A stretch of 64,000 bases of DNA from Sodaliphilus pleomorphus (lineage in GTDB: Bacteria; Bacteroidota; Bacteroidia; Bacteroidales; Muribaculaceae): positions 1,300,501-1,364,500 of the forward strand of contig NZ_CP045696.1 of NCBI RefSeq assembly GCF_009676955.1. The letters run 5' to 3'. The translations under genes and the position numbers were made by a program. Below are positions 46,417-54,907 of the stretch, piece by piece; position 1 is the first letter of the stretch, and each line of letters starts with the position of its first letter. The notes below the pieces were generated by a model that saw only the letters and a list, made by a program, of their open reading frames with translations, searched no databases and was not told the DNA's origin.

Positions 46417-47322
46417 ATGACTCTGCAGCAACTTGAATATATCGTGGCCTTGGACCGCTATGGCAACTTTGCCAAGGCCGCCTTTGCGTGCGACGTGACC
46501 CAGCCCACGCTGAGTGCAATGATACAGAAGCTCGAGGCCGAGCTGGGCCTGAAAATCTTCGACCGCCGCCGGCAGCCCGTGGTGGTGACCCGCGACGGCC
46601 GGGCCGTGATAGCGCAAGCCCGCGAGGTGCTGCACCAGGCACAGCGCTTGCGCCAAATTGTAGACGAGGAAACCGAGTCGCTGCACAGCACCTTTGTCAT
46701 AGGCGTGCTGCCCACCATAGCGCCCTATCTCATCCCGCACTTCTTCCCCCAGCTCATGAATGCGCACCCCGAGATGGACGTGCGCATCGTGGAGATGAAG
46801 ACGGCTACCATGAAGAAAGCCCTGGTCGAGGGCGAGATCGACGCCGGCATTGCCTCGCGCGTCGACGGCCTCGACAACTACGACTGCCACGAGCTCTACA
46901 GCGAGCGATTCATGGCCTATGTGGCCCAAGGCGACCCACTGGAGGCCAAAGAGCGCATCAAGACCTCCGACCTCACGGGAGCCTACCTGTGGCTGCTCGA
47001 CGAGGGCCACTGCTTCCGCGACCAGCTCGTGAAGCTGTGCAGCCTCAAGGCCGCAACCCAGAGTAAGAAAGCCTACTCGCTGGGCAGCATCGAGACCTTT
47101 ATGCGCATTGTCGAAAACGGGAAAGGTGTGACCTTCATCCCCGAGTTGGCCCTGGCCCAGCTCAACGACTACCAGCGCTCGCTGGTGCACCGTTTTGCCA
47201 TGCCCGAGCCACGGCGCGAAATCGTGATGATAACGATGCCCCACTTCCTGCGCCACAAGCTGCTCAAGATCATCGTCGACCGCATACGCAGCTGCGTGGC
47301 GCCCTTGCTGCTTGCCAAGTAG
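46417..47322 (+). CDS. oxyR: OxyR, hydrogen peroxide-sensing LysR-type activator
   Basis: 301 residues from ATG 46417 (MTLQQLEYIVALDRYGNFAKAA). An apparent longer frame runs from 46168 through the preceding lipoprotein gene and is a shadow. LysR winged helix at 1-60; co-inducer domain after. The redox cysteines fall at Cys199 and Cys208 in GHCFRDQLVKLC, the same numbers as in E. coli OxyR. Oxidation by peroxide to a disulphide turns it on. Convergent to the three dps genes whose upstream regions carry candidate OxyR sites. Its final codons are duplicated as remnants at 48066 and 48886. Confidence 0.95.
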   Translation: MTLQQLEYIVALDRYGNFAKAAFACDVTQPTLSAMIQKLEAELGLKIFDRRRQPVVVTRDGRAVIAQAREVLHQAQRLRQIVDEETESLHSTFVIGVLPTIAPYLIPHFFPQLMNAHPEMDVRIVEMKTATMKKALVEGEIDAGIASRVDGLDNYDCHELYSERFMAYVAQGDPLEAKERIKTSDLTGAYLWLLDEGHCFRDQLVKLCSLKAATQSKKAYSLGSIETFMRIVENGKGVTFIPELALAQLNDYQRSLVHRFAMPEPRREIVMITMPHFLRHKLLKIIVDRIRSCVAPLLLAK

Positions 47323-47333
47323 AAAACAAAGAG

Positions 47334-47363
47334 AATGCACAGCGCCGGGGCGGCCTGTGCATT
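47334..47363. terminator. Hairpin between oxyR and dps copy 1
   Basis: AATGCACAG (47334-47342) with CTGTGCATT (47355-47363), GC-rich inner pairs; serves both convergent genes. Confidence 0.75.
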
Positions 47364-47400
47364 GCTCACTATATACATTTTATATCAGGGTTTCAATAGC

Positions 47401-47883
47401 CTACTCGTGTTGCGTGCTCCAAGCTGCCAGCATCCAGGCCAGCTTCTCCTGCTCCTTGAGGTAGTCGCTCATCATCGACACCGTGACCTCGTCGCCAGCC
47501 TGAGAGGCGCTCGACAGGATTTCGCGCTCCTGAGCGATGAGCACCTTGAGCACGTCGATCACATAGCTCAAGCCCTGCTTGCCGCACGACACGACGTCGA
47601 TCTCGGCCACTTGTGCCTGCTTGAGGTAGACCGAGAAGCGGTGCTCGGGAGTGGCGTCGAGTTGCAGCATGCGCTCGGCCACCTCGTCGATCTTGCCTGC
47701 CACGTCGTTGTAGAGCTCCTCATATTTCTCGTGCAGCACAAAGAAGCCCTTGCCTTTTACATTCCAGTGCAGGTTGCGCAGGTTGGTATAGTGCACTTGC
47801 AGGTTGGCCAGAAGCATCGACAGGCCGCTCACTACCTTACTCACATTGTTTGCATTCATTCCAGTTACTTCTATAGTTTTCAT
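47401..47883 (-). CDS. dps: Dps-family ferritin-like DNA-protection protein, copy 1
   Basis: 160 residues, a four-helix ferritin-like protein. The inter-subunit ferroxidase ligands are placed as in Dps: His39, His51, Asp66 and Glu70, with spacing identical to E. coli His51/His63/Asp78/Glu82. Dps dodecamers oxidise iron with peroxide and store it, protecting DNA. The N-terminus lacks the lysine-rich DNA-binding tail of E. coli Dps. Differs from copies 2 and 3 at only a handful of residues, mostly near the ends. Own promoter at 47936-47944 and OxyR-like box at 47978-48002. Confidence 0.95.
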   Translation of the reverse strand: MKTIEVTGMNANNVSKVVSGLSMLLANLQVHYTNLRNLHWNVKGKGFFVLHEKYEELYNDVAGKIDEVAERMLQLDATPEHRFSVYLKQAQVAEIDVVSCGKQGLSYVIDVLKVLIAQEREILSSASQAGDEVTVSMMSDYLKEQEKLAWMLAAWSTQHE

Positions 47884-47935
47884 AATTTAAATCCTTATTT
47901 TTTGTTAGTTAATATTCTGTTTTGATTTCTCTGTT

Positions 47936-47944
47936 GCAAAAGTA
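47936..47944 (-). promoter_or_regulatory. -7 element of dps copy 1
   Basis: TACTTTTGC on the minus strand, 53 bp before the start codon. Confidence 0.7.
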
Positions 47945-47977
47945 GCATGCCCCGCTCCCCCTCACAACAGCCACAGT

Positions 47978-48002
47978 CTATCGCCTGGTAGACAAAATCT
48001 AT
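47978..48002 (-). promoter_or_regulatory. Candidate OxyR operator, dps copy 1
   Basis: CTAT, six bases, GTAG, seven bases, CTAT: half-sites at 10-11 bp spacing; upstream of the -7 element by about 34 bp. Confidence 0.5.
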
Positions 48003-48065
48003 AACCACACACAACCAGTTATCACACAATACATTATAAGCAAAGTCACAATCCACGATCATTTC

Positions 48066-48125
48066 AAAAAAAACGGCAAGGCTGTAACCTTCATCCCCGT
48101 GGCGCTCCTGCTGCTTGCCAAATAG
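48066..48125 (+). pseudogene. oxyR 3'-end remnant 1
   Basis: Reads KNGKAVTFIPVALLLLAK and stop, matching OxyR ENGKGVTFIP joined directly to its last eight residues VAPLLLAK; about 50 codons are deleted in frame. It shows that the duplicated unit once carried the oxyR end. Confidence 0.75.
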
Positions 48126-48145
48126 CTCCCTCCTCCAAAAGAGAC

Positions 48146-48175
48146 AATGCACAGCGCCGAAGCGGCCTGTGCATT
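48146..48175. terminator. Hairpin after dps copy 2
   Basis: Same AATGCACAG/CTGTGCATT hairpin as at 47334, arms 48146-48154 and 48167-48175. Confidence 0.75.
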
Positions 48176-48224
48176 GCTCACTATATACACTTGATATCAG
48201 GTTTACAATAGCTCAATGGTGGTG

Positions 48225-48704
48225 CTACTGTTGCGTGCTCCAAGCTGTCAGCATCCAGGCCAGCTTCTCCTGCTCCTTGAGGTAGTCGCTCATCATCGAC
48301 ACCGTGACCTCGTCGCCAACCTGAGAGGCGCTCGACAGGATTTCGCGCTCCTGAGCGATGAGCACCTTGAGCACGTCGATCACATAGCTCAAGCCCTGCT
48401 TGCCGCACGACACGACGTCGATCTCGGCCACTTGTGCCTGCTTGAGGTAGACCGAGAAGCGGTGCTCGGGAGTGGCGTCGAGTTGCAGCATGCGCTCGGC
48501 CACCTCGTCGATCTTGCCTGCCACGTCGTTGTAAAGCTCCTCATATTTCTCGTGCAGCACAAAGAAGCCCTTGCCTTTTACATTCCAGTGCAGGTTGCGC
48601 AGGTTGGTATAGTGCACTTGCAGGTTGGCCAGAAGCATCGACAGGCCGCTCACTACCTTACTCACATTGTTTGCATTCATTCCAGTTATCTCTAAAGTCT
48701 TCAT
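48225..48704 (-). CDS. dps: Dps-family ferritin-like protein, copy 2
   Basis: 159 residues. Same iron ligands (His39, His51, Asp66, Glu70). Differences from copy 1 include Leu4 and Ile6 for Ile and Val, Val for Ala in SQVGDEV, Thr for Ala in WMLTAW, and the C-terminus STQQ. The upstream 180 bp, including promoter and OxyR-like box, is nearly identical to copy 1, so this pair is the youngest duplication. It starts 821 bp from copy 1. Confidence 0.95.
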   Translation of the reverse strand: MKTLEITGMNANNVSKVVSGLSMLLANLQVHYTNLRNLHWNVKGKGFFVLHEKYEELYNDVAGKIDEVAERMLQLDATPEHRFSVYLKQAQVAEIDVVSCGKQGLSYVIDVLKVLIAQEREILSSASQVGDEVTVSMMSDYLKEQEKLAWMLTAWSTQQ

Positions 48705-48755
48705 AATTTCTATTTATTTTTTTGTTAGTTAATATTCTGTTTTGATTTCTCTGTT

Positions 48756-48764
48756 GCAAAAGTA
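48756..48764 (-). promoter_or_regulatory. -7 element of dps copy 2
   Basis: TACTTTTGC on the minus strand. Confidence 0.7.
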
Positions 48765-48797
48765 GCATGCCCCGCTCCCCCTCACAACAGCCACAGT

Positions 48798-48822
48798 CTA
48801 TCGCCTGGTAGACAAAATCTAT
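48798..48822 (-). promoter_or_regulatory. Candidate OxyR operator, dps copy 2
   Basis: Same CTAT-N6-GTAG-N7-CTAT arrangement as copy 1. Confidence 0.5.
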
Positions 48823-48885
48823 AACCACACACAACCAGTTATCACACAATACATTATAAGTAAAATCACAATCCACGATCATTTC

Positions 48886-48945
48886 AAAAAAAACGGCAAG
48901 GCTGTAACCTTCATCCCCGTGGCGCTCCTGCTGCTTGCCAAATAG
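48886..48945 (+). pseudogene. oxyR 3'-end remnant 2
   Basis: Same internally deleted oxyR tail as at 48066, identical by eye. Confidence 0.75.
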
Positions 48946-48965
48946 CTCCCTCCCCCAAAAGAGAC

Positions 48966-48995
48966 AATGCACAGCGCCGAAGCGGGCTGTGCATT
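48966..48995. terminator. Hairpin after dps copy 3
   Basis: AATGCACAG (48966-48974) with CTGTGCATT (48987-48995). Confidence 0.75.
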
Positions 48996-49035
48996 GCTCA
49001 TTCTATACACTTCTTGTGTAAGGGTTTCTAATAGA

Positions 49036-49518
49036 TTACTTCTGCTCTGCGCTCAAGGCGGCCAGCATCCAGGCCAGCTTCTCCTGCTCCTTGAGGTAGT
49101 CGCTCATCATCGACACCGTGACCTCGTCGCCAGCCTGAGAGGCGCTCGACAGGATTTCGCGCTCCTGAGCGATGAGCACCTTGAGCACGTCGATCACATA
49201 GCCCAAGCCCTGCTTGCCGCACGACACGACGTCGATCTCGGCCACTTGTGCCTGCTTGAGGTAGACCGAGAAGCGGTGCTCGGGAGTGGCGTCGAGTTGC
49301 AGCATGCGCTCGGCCACCTCGTCGATCTTGCCTGCCACGTCGTTGTAAAGCTCCTCATATTTCTCGTGCAGCACAAAGAAGCCCTTGCCTTTTACATTCC
49401 AGTGCAGGTTGCGCAGGTTGGTATAGTGCACTTGCAGGTTGGCCAGAAGCATCGACAGGCCGCTCACTACCTTACTCACATTGTTTGCATTCATTCCAGT
49501 TACTTCTATAGTTTTCAT
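49036..49518 (-). CDS. dps: Dps-family ferritin-like protein, copy 3
   Basis: 160 residues with the same ferroxidase ligands. It shares MKTIEVTGMN with copy 1, but has Gly for Ser in KQGLGYVIDV and ends AALSAEQK. The coding DNA and the first 65 bp upstream match the other copies; beyond that the upstream DNA diverges, so this is the outermost and probably ancestral unit. Its candidate OxyR box (49614-49638) differs in sequence but keeps the same spacing, which argues for function. Confidence 0.95.
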   Translation of the reverse strand: MKTIEVTGMNANNVSKVVSGLSMLLANLQVHYTNLRNLHWNVKGKGFFVLHEKYEELYNDVAGKIDEVAERMLQLDATPEHRFSVYLKQAQVAEIDVVSCGKQGLGYVIDVLKVLIAQEREILSSASQAGDEVTVSMMSDYLKEQEKLAWMLAALSAEQK

Positions 49519-49571
49519 AATTTAAATCCTTATTTTTTTGTTAGTTAATATTCTGTTTTGATTTCTCTGTT

Positions 49572-49580
49572 GCAAAAGTA
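49572..49580 (-). promoter_or_regulatory. -7 element of dps copy 3
   Basis: TACTTTTGC on the minus strand. Confidence 0.7.
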
Positions 49581-49613
49581 GCATGCCCGTCGCCCTCCCG
49601 CAACAGACGTGCC

Positions 49614-49638
49614 CTATGGCACAATAGAAGAAACCTAT
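49614..49638 (-). promoter_or_regulatory. Candidate OxyR operator, dps copy 3
   Basis: CTAT-N6-ATAG-N7-CTAT. The ATAG-N7-CTAT part equals one E. coli OxyR dyad. From here to 49939 I see no gene. Confidence 0.55.
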
Positions 49639-49939
49639 CATTGCAAGCAAATTACTGTTTATCAATATTTTATATCCATAAATCAGGGTTCAAAATCATT
49701 TCAAAAAAAAATTTTTTTTGCCACATCGGCTCTACAATCATATTAAATGTAAAAGAAAATTGCAGTCACCTGAATATTTTTATGCGATAACACACGCAAA
49801 AAAGTAACCGTTTCCTACTTGTCGCAGCACAACGGCCTGTTGCGCGTGACGTTGCTGGCAACAGTGCCCTCAGGCCAGTCATGGCACAGCCCATTCTACC
49901 TGGCCACAAAAAAAATTGAGGGATAATTGCACCGAAGTA

Positions 49940-49971
49940 TTGGCAGGAAAAGATTTATTTGCTATCTTTGC
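49940..49971 (+). promoter_or_regulatory. Promoter of tRNA-Asp
   Basis: -33 TTGG (49940-49943), -7 TATCTTTGC (49963-49971). Confidence 0.7.
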
Positions 49972-50011
49972 ACTCGCAATTGAGGCGACATCGATTGCAA
50001 AGCTACTTGAT

Positions 50012-50085
50012 GGTGCGTTAGTTCAGCTGGTTAGAATGCCTGCCTGTCACGCAGGAGGTCACCGGTTCGAGTCCGGTACGCACCG
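50012..50085 (+). tRNA. tRNA-Asp(GUC)
   Basis: Acceptor GGTGCGT/ACGCACC, anticodon stem CCTGC/GCAGG with loop CTGTCAC (anticodon GTC), T loop TTCGAGT, discriminator G. CCA is not encoded. Confidence 0.95.
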
Positions 50086-50103
50086 CAAAAGTGGAGAGAG
50101 GAG

Positions 50104-50149
50104 ATGAGCGACCAAGTTCTTTAAAGAGCTGGTTGCTCATTCTTTTTTT
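50104..50149 (+). terminator. Terminator after tRNA-Asp
   Basis: ATGAGC...GCTCAT imperfect stem around TCTTTAAAGA, then seven T. Nothing gene-like follows until 50431. Confidence 0.8.
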
Positions 50150-50430
50150 GCTTGCATGCCGCTGCCGGTTTACCAAAAGCGCAGCGGCTGAAAACCGGCA
50201 ATTGCACTAACGCAAGTGCAAACGTTTCGTTTCGAAAGCCACAACAAGGCACAATGGCAACAAAAGCACACAAGCAGTATTTCAAAAAGAAAATCAACAA
50301 AATTTCACATTTTAAAGCCCATCGTTTGCATTTTTAAGGTAAAAGCACTACCTTTAGGCACTTTTTACAGAAAGAGCAAGAATAAACCAACACATCTTTA
50401 ACTATATAACCTTTTTATAATTAATTCAAA

Positions 50431-52872
50431 ATGAGAAAAATTATCTCTATTTTACTCTCACTCGCGCTTCCCGCCTCCCTATGGGCGAGCGAAGCCGACC
50501 TGAAAATGCCCGAGAACTTCGGCAGCGATCCCCACACCCAAATTCTGTACTGGGGATTCCTCGTTGTCGTGCTGGGCATGCTATTTGGTTGCTACCAGTT
50601 CATGAAAGTACGCAAGCTCGGCGCCCACAAGTCGATGCTTGAGATAGGCAACGTTATCTTCAAGACATGCTCCACCTATCTCAAGCAGCAGGGCAAGTTT
50701 CTGGCTGTGCTGTTCTTGTTCATCGGGCTGGCAGTGCTGCTCTACTTCAAGGTACTCGACAACATGCCCCTGGGCAACGTGCTCGTGATACTGGGCTGGA
50801 CCGTTGTGGGCGTGCTGGGCAGCTATGCCGTGGCGTGGTATGGTGTGCGCATGAACACCTATGCCAACGCCCGCATGGCATTTGCCTCGCTGCGCCGCAA
50901 GCCGCTGGCCCTGCTCAACATCCCGCTCACGGCCGGCATGAGCATAGGCGTGGTGCTCATCTGCGTTGAGCTGGTGCTCATGCTCGCCATCCTGCTCTTT
51001 GTGCCGGGCGACCTGGCAGGCAGCTGCTTCATAGGCTTTGCCATAGGCGAGTCGCTGGGTGCAAGCGCCCTGCGCATCGCCGGCGGCATCTTCACCAAGA
51101 TTGCCGACATAGGCAGCGACCTGATGAAGGTGGTGTTCAAGATAGGCGAGGACGACCCGCGCAACCCTGGCGTGATAGCCGACTGCACGGGCGACAACGC
51201 CGGCGACAGCATAGGCCCCACCGCCGACGGCTTTGAGACCTACGGCGTGACCGGCGTGGCCCTGGTGTCGTTTATCCTGTTGGCCATCAAGGACCCTGCC
51301 GTGCAGGTGCAGATGCTGGTGTGGATATTTGTGATGCGCATCCTGGGCGTGCTCACCTCGGTGATCGCCTACTATGTGAACAACGCCATCTCCAAGGCAA
51401 AATACAACCATGCCGACGACATGGACTTTGAGAAGCCCCTCACCTGCCTGGTGTGGATCACCTCGATACTCTCGATTGTGGCCACCTTCGTTGCCAGCTA
51501 CTTCTGCATCAAGGGCATGGGCGGCTACTACTGGCTGGGGCTGTCGTGTGTGATAAGCTGCGGCACGCTGGGTGCAGCGCTCATCCCCGAGGTCACCAAG
51601 CTCTACACCTCGCCCACGGCATCGCACGTGAAAGAAGTGGTCAACACCTCGCGCCAGGGCGGAGCCTCGCTCAACATCCTGTCGGGGCTCGTGTCGGGCA
51701 ACTTCGGCAGCTTCTGGACGGGTTTCATGTTCTTCCTGCTCATGCTCGTGGCCTACCTCTTTGCACTGCAATTCGACCTCAAGGAGCTCTTTGGCGACTA
51801 TGGCAGCTACAGTGCCATCTTTGCATTCGGCCTGGTAGCCTTCGGCATGCTGGGCATGGGCCCGGTGACCATCGCCGTCGACAGCTACGGCCCGGTGACC
51901 GACAATGCACAGTCGGTCTACGAGCTCTCGCTCATCGAGGACGACAAGACCAAGGCCGAGGCCGAGATTGAGCAAGAGTTCGGCTTCAAGCCCGACTGGG
52001 AGAAGGCCAAGCACTATCTCGAGGCCAACGACGGGGCCGGCAACACCTTCAAGGCCACGGCCAAGCCTGTGCTCATAGGCACCGCTGTGGCAGGCGCCAC
52101 CACCATGATATTCTCGCTCATCCTCATGATACAGCAGACGCTGCAGGCCAGCTACAACATCGACTCGGCCAAGGAGGTGCTCAACCTCCTCAACCCCTAT
52201 GCCATACTGGGCTTCATCCTGGGCGGCTGCGTGGTGTACTGGTTCACCGGCAGCTCGATGCAGGCAGTGACCACCGGCGCCAACCGCGCCGTGGCCTTCA
52301 TCAAAGACAACATCAAGCTCGATGCCAATGCGCCCAAGAAGGCCGACATCAGCAAGTCGCAAGAGGTGGTGAAGATATGCACCGAGTATGCCCAAAAGGG
52401 AATGATCAACATCTTCATCTCTATATTCTGCTTCGCCCTGGGCTTTGCATGCCTGTCGTCGCCCGAGAGCATCATAGGCGGCCCCAACGCCACGTGCCTC
52501 TTCATCAGCTACCTGGTGTCGATAGCCGTGTTCGGCTTGTTCCAAGCCGTGTTTATGGCCGATGCAGGCGGTGCCTGGGACAATGCCAAGAAGATCGTCG
52601 AGGTCGACCTCGAGGCCAAGGGCACCCCGCTGCACGACGCCACCGTGGTGGGCGACACCGTGGGCGACCCCTACAAGGACACGAGCTCGGTGGCCCTGAA
52701 CCCCATCATCAAGTTCACCACGCTCTTTGGCGTGCTGGCCATGGAGATCGCCATCAGCGACAGCTTCCGCGACGTGGCGCCCTACTTTGGCATCGCCTTT
52801 GTGCTCATAGGCCTCTACTTTGTGTACCGGTCGTTCTACAAGATGATGTCCAAAGACCACAACAAGGATTAA
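50431..52872 (+). CDS. hppA: Membrane-bound ion-translocating pyrophosphatase
   Basis: 813 residues, about 16 transmembrane helices, with a leading signal-like segment (MRKIISILLSLALPASLWAS). The pyrophosphate site is recognisable: EDDPRNPGVIADCTGDNAGD, then DNAQSVYE and a late GDTVGDPYKDTSS-type loop. It couples PPi hydrolysis to H+ or Na+ export. GDNAGDSIGPTADGFE differs from the usual GDNVGDxAGMxADLFE, and GNTFKATAKP has Lys where potassium-dependent enzymes have Ala, suggesting a potassium-independent, divergent subtype. Ion choice cannot be settled by eye. Single gene. Confidence 0.92.
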   Translation: MRKIISILLSLALPASLWASEADLKMPENFGSDPHTQILYWGFLVVVLGMLFGCYQFMKVRKLGAHKSMLEIGNVIFKTCSTYLKQQGKFLAVLFLFIGLAVLLYFKVLDNMPLGNVLVILGWTVVGVLGSYAVAWYGVRMNTYANARMAFASLRRKPLALLNIPLTAGMSIGVVLICVELVLMLAILLFVPGDLAGSCFIGFAIGESLGASALRIAGGIFTKIADIGSDLMKVVFKIGEDDPRNPGVIADCTGDNAGDSIGPTADGFETYGVTGVALVSFILLAIKDPAVQVQMLVWIFVMRILGVLTSVIAYYVNNAISKAKYNHADDMDFEKPLTCLVWITSILSIVATFVASYFCIKGMGGYYWLGLSCVISCGTLGAALIPEVTKLYTSPTASHVKEVVNTSRQGGASLNILSGLVSGNFGSFWTGFMFFLLMLVAYLFALQFDLKELFGDYGSYSAIFAFGLVAFGMLGMGPVTIAVDSYGPVTDNAQSVYELSLIEDDKTKAEAEIEQEFGFKPDWEKAKHYLEANDGAGNTFKATAKPVLIGTAVAGATTMIFSLILMIQQTLQASYNIDSAKEVLNLLNPYAILGFILGGCVVYWFTGSSMQAVTTGANRAVAFIKDNIKLDANAPKKADISKSQEVVKICTEYAQKGMINIFISIFCFALGFACLSSPESIIGGPNATCLFISYLVSIAVFGLFQAVFMADAGGAWDNAKKIVEVDLEAKGTPLHDATVVGDTVGDPYKDTSSVALNPIIKFTTLFGVLAMEIAISDSFRDVAPYFGIAFVLIGLYFVYRSFYKMMSKDHNKD

Positions 52873-53043
52873 TCGCGTGCATTGGCCCAAGCAGGGGTTG
52901 ATGCAACCATAGTTACAACTGCCGGGCGAGTCGCACTGTGCCGACCGGCCCGGCAGTTCTAATTGTGAGCTGCATTGCTGCAAGTTCCCATTTCCGGCAC
53001 ACGACAGTCACACTTTTTACCTGTGCATTAAGAAGAAAATGGC

Positions 53044-53052
53044 TACATTTGC
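53044..53052 (+). promoter_or_regulatory. -7 element of the GT2 gene
   Basis: TACATTTGC, 28 bp before ATG 53081; rules out the upstream in-frame ATG at 53039. Confidence 0.65.
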
Positions 53053-53080
53053 ACCGCAACTTTTCAATCAAGTAAAAAAA

Positions 53081-54046
53081 ATGAACACTGCACCACTCGT
53101 CACTGTCATCGTCCCGGTTTACAACGTTGCGGGCTACCTGCCGCAATGCCTCAAGAGCATTGTGGAGCAAACCTACACCCGCCTTGAGATACTGGTGGTG
53201 GACGACGGCAGCACCGACAAGAGCGGCAGCATTGCCGATGAGTGGGCGCTCATGGACGAGCGCATCAAAGTGGTGCACAAGCCCAACGGCGGCTTGAGCG
53301 ACGCCCGCAACGCGGCACTCGACGTGGCCCGGGGCGACTACATCACCTGCATCGACAGCGACGACTATGTGCACACCAGCTATGTCGAGCACCTCTACAA
53401 GGCCCTCACGGCCACCCAGGCCGACATCGCCGTGTGCCAGTGGGTCGACTTCGCACAGGGCAACGCCCCCAAGACCGCGCCGCTGCCCGAGCCGCCCGTC
53501 TACAAGCCGTATAGCCAGGACGAGGCCATCAAGGCCGTGTTCTACCAGCAAGGGCTCACCCACTCGGCCTGGGGGCGCCTCTACAAGCGTAGCCTCTTTG
53601 AGGGCACACGCTACCCCAAGGGCATGCTCTACGAGGACCTGGCCATAGCCTTCGACCTGCTGCTCAAGACCGGCAAGGTAGTGAGAGTCAGCGACACGCT
53701 CTACTACTACCGCCGCCGCAGCGACAGCATCACAGGCACCTTCTCGCCCAAACGGGGCCAGGTGCTCGACATTCTGGAGGGCTTGGAGAAGCGCGTGAGC
53801 CTCGAGGCCCCGCGCTACCTGCCGGCAGTGAGAAGCCGCCTGCTCAGCGCCAGCTTCAACATGCTGCGCCTCATGCCGCCTTGCGACCCAAGGTATCTCG
53901 ACCTGTCCTACCGCAGCTGGAGCAACATCGTGCGCCTGCGCGACAGCTGCCTGCGCGACGTGCACGTGCGGGCCCGCAACAAAGCCGCCATTCTCATCTC
54001 CTACATGGGGCAGGCAGCACTCATCAGGGCCATCAACGGCAAGTAG
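53081..54046 (+). CDS. Family 2 glycosyltransferase
   Basis: 321 residues from ATG 53081 (MNTAPLVTVIVPVYNVAGYL). An in-frame ATG 42 bp earlier lies upstream of the -7 element and cannot be used. GT-A motifs: VVDDGSTDKSG, NGGLSDARNAAL, CIDSDDYVH (metal-binding DxD-like), and late LYEDLAIAFDLL. Such enzymes add sugars to capsule, LPS or glycoprotein chains in the cytoplasm. No capsule locus around it, so acceptor unknown. Confidence 0.92.
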   Translation: MNTAPLVTVIVPVYNVAGYLPQCLKSIVEQTYTRLEILVVDDGSTDKSGSIADEWALMDERIKVVHKPNGGLSDARNAALDVARGDYITCIDSDDYVHTSYVEHLYKALTATQADIAVCQWVDFAQGNAPKTAPLPEPPVYKPYSQDEAIKAVFYQQGLTHSAWGRLYKRSLFEGTRYPKGMLYEDLAIAFDLLLKTGKVVRVSDTLYYYRRRSDSITGTFSPKRGQVLDILEGLEKRVSLEAPRYLPAVRSRLLSASFNMLRLMPPCDPRYLDLSYRSWSNIVRLRDSCLRDVHVRARNKAAILISYMGQAALIRAINGK

Positions 54047-54273
54047 CAACACTGAGCGAAATGCACAGCCCTGAAAGGACATTTGTCGACAAAATTAGTC
54101 AATTAGTAGAATAGATTTTGAATTGTCGCAATTATTTCATTATTTTGTGTGCAGCAAAGAAGACAAACGAAGTTTTTCATTTAAGATTGTTTTAGGCTTG
54201 TTTATTTCTATACATATTATTCCAAATTGTTAAGTATTGTCCAGAATCCTCATTTAAGACCGAAAAACACATC

Positions 54274-54305
54274 AAAAGGGGCCGAAGTGATTTGGCCCCT
54301 TTTTT
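54274..54305 (+). terminator. Terminator in the 54047-54448 gap
   Basis: AAAAGGGGCC (54274-54283) with GGCCCCTTTT (54294-54303), T run. It lies 230 bp after the GT2 stop; no gene in between. Confidence 0.85.
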
Positions 54306-54370
54306 ATAGCCGATTGCGCTTGCAACACAGTTGCAGCAAAAAAGGATGAAAAACTCTCGCTTTTTTTTAT

Positions 54371-54379
54371 TATCTTTGC
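54371..54379 (+). promoter_or_regulatory. -7 element of the tsaE operon
   Basis: TATCTTTGC, 69 bp before the tsaE start. Confidence 0.65.
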
Positions 54380-54448
54380 CGCCGTGAAGCAGCGCAGGCC
54401 ACAGCAACACGGCAACGACGTTTTTATACTATAAACTATATAAGTTTT

Positions 54449-54907
54449 ATGAATACAATAGAAATTTCGATACCCAATCTTGAGACACTTCCCGAAGCCG
54501 CCCGGCAGTTTATGAGCCACATGGGCGACTACACGGTGTATGCCTTCTACGGAGCGATGGGCGCCGGCAAGACCACCTTCATCAACGCCTTGTGCAAGGA
54601 GCTGGGCGTGGAGAGCGACGCCACGGGCAGCCCCTCGTTTGCCATCATCAACGAGTATCGCAGCGACACCACGGCCGAGCTCATCTACCACTTCGACTGC
54701 TACCGCCTCGAGAAAGAGGAAGAGGCCGAGGACATAGGGGCCGAGGACTACTTCGACAGCGGCGCCCTATGCCTCATCGAGTGGCCCGAGCGCATCGAGG
54801 GGCTGCTCCCCGACGACACCGTGCGTGTCGACATCGTCGTGAACGAGGCCGACGACAGCCGCACGCTCAAGATGACCCTGCCCGAGGAGGAGGGCACGCA
54901 TGCCTAA
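54449..54907 (+). CDS. tsaE: tRNA threonylcarbamoyladenosine biosynthesis ATPase TsaE
   Basis: 152 residues. Walker [20 protein letters not shown] at about residues 34-52, [10 protein letters not shown], and [18 protein letters not shown] (Walker B-like) are TsaE hallmarks; [12 protein letters not shown] follows. TsaE is the ATPase that acts with TsaB/TsaD to make t6A37 on tRNAs reading ANN codons; essential in most bacteria. First gene of a four-gene run; overlaps birA by 8 nt. Confidence 0.95.
   Translation: MNTIEISIPNLETLPEAARQFMSHMGDYTVYAFYGAMGAGKTTFINALCKELGVESDATGSPSFAIINEYRSDTTAELIYHFDCYRLEKEEEAEDIGAEDYFDSGALCLIEWPERIEGLLPDDTVRVDIVVNEADDSRTLKMTLPEEEGTHA

Noticed and set aside
50581..52983. 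800-codon minus-strand frame opposite the pyrophosphatase
   Set aside because: His/Gly/Ala-rich antisense shadow of a membrane-protein gene.
53039..53080. Upstream ATG of the GT2 gene
   Set aside because: It precedes the -7 element TACATTTGC and would not be transcribed from that promoter.
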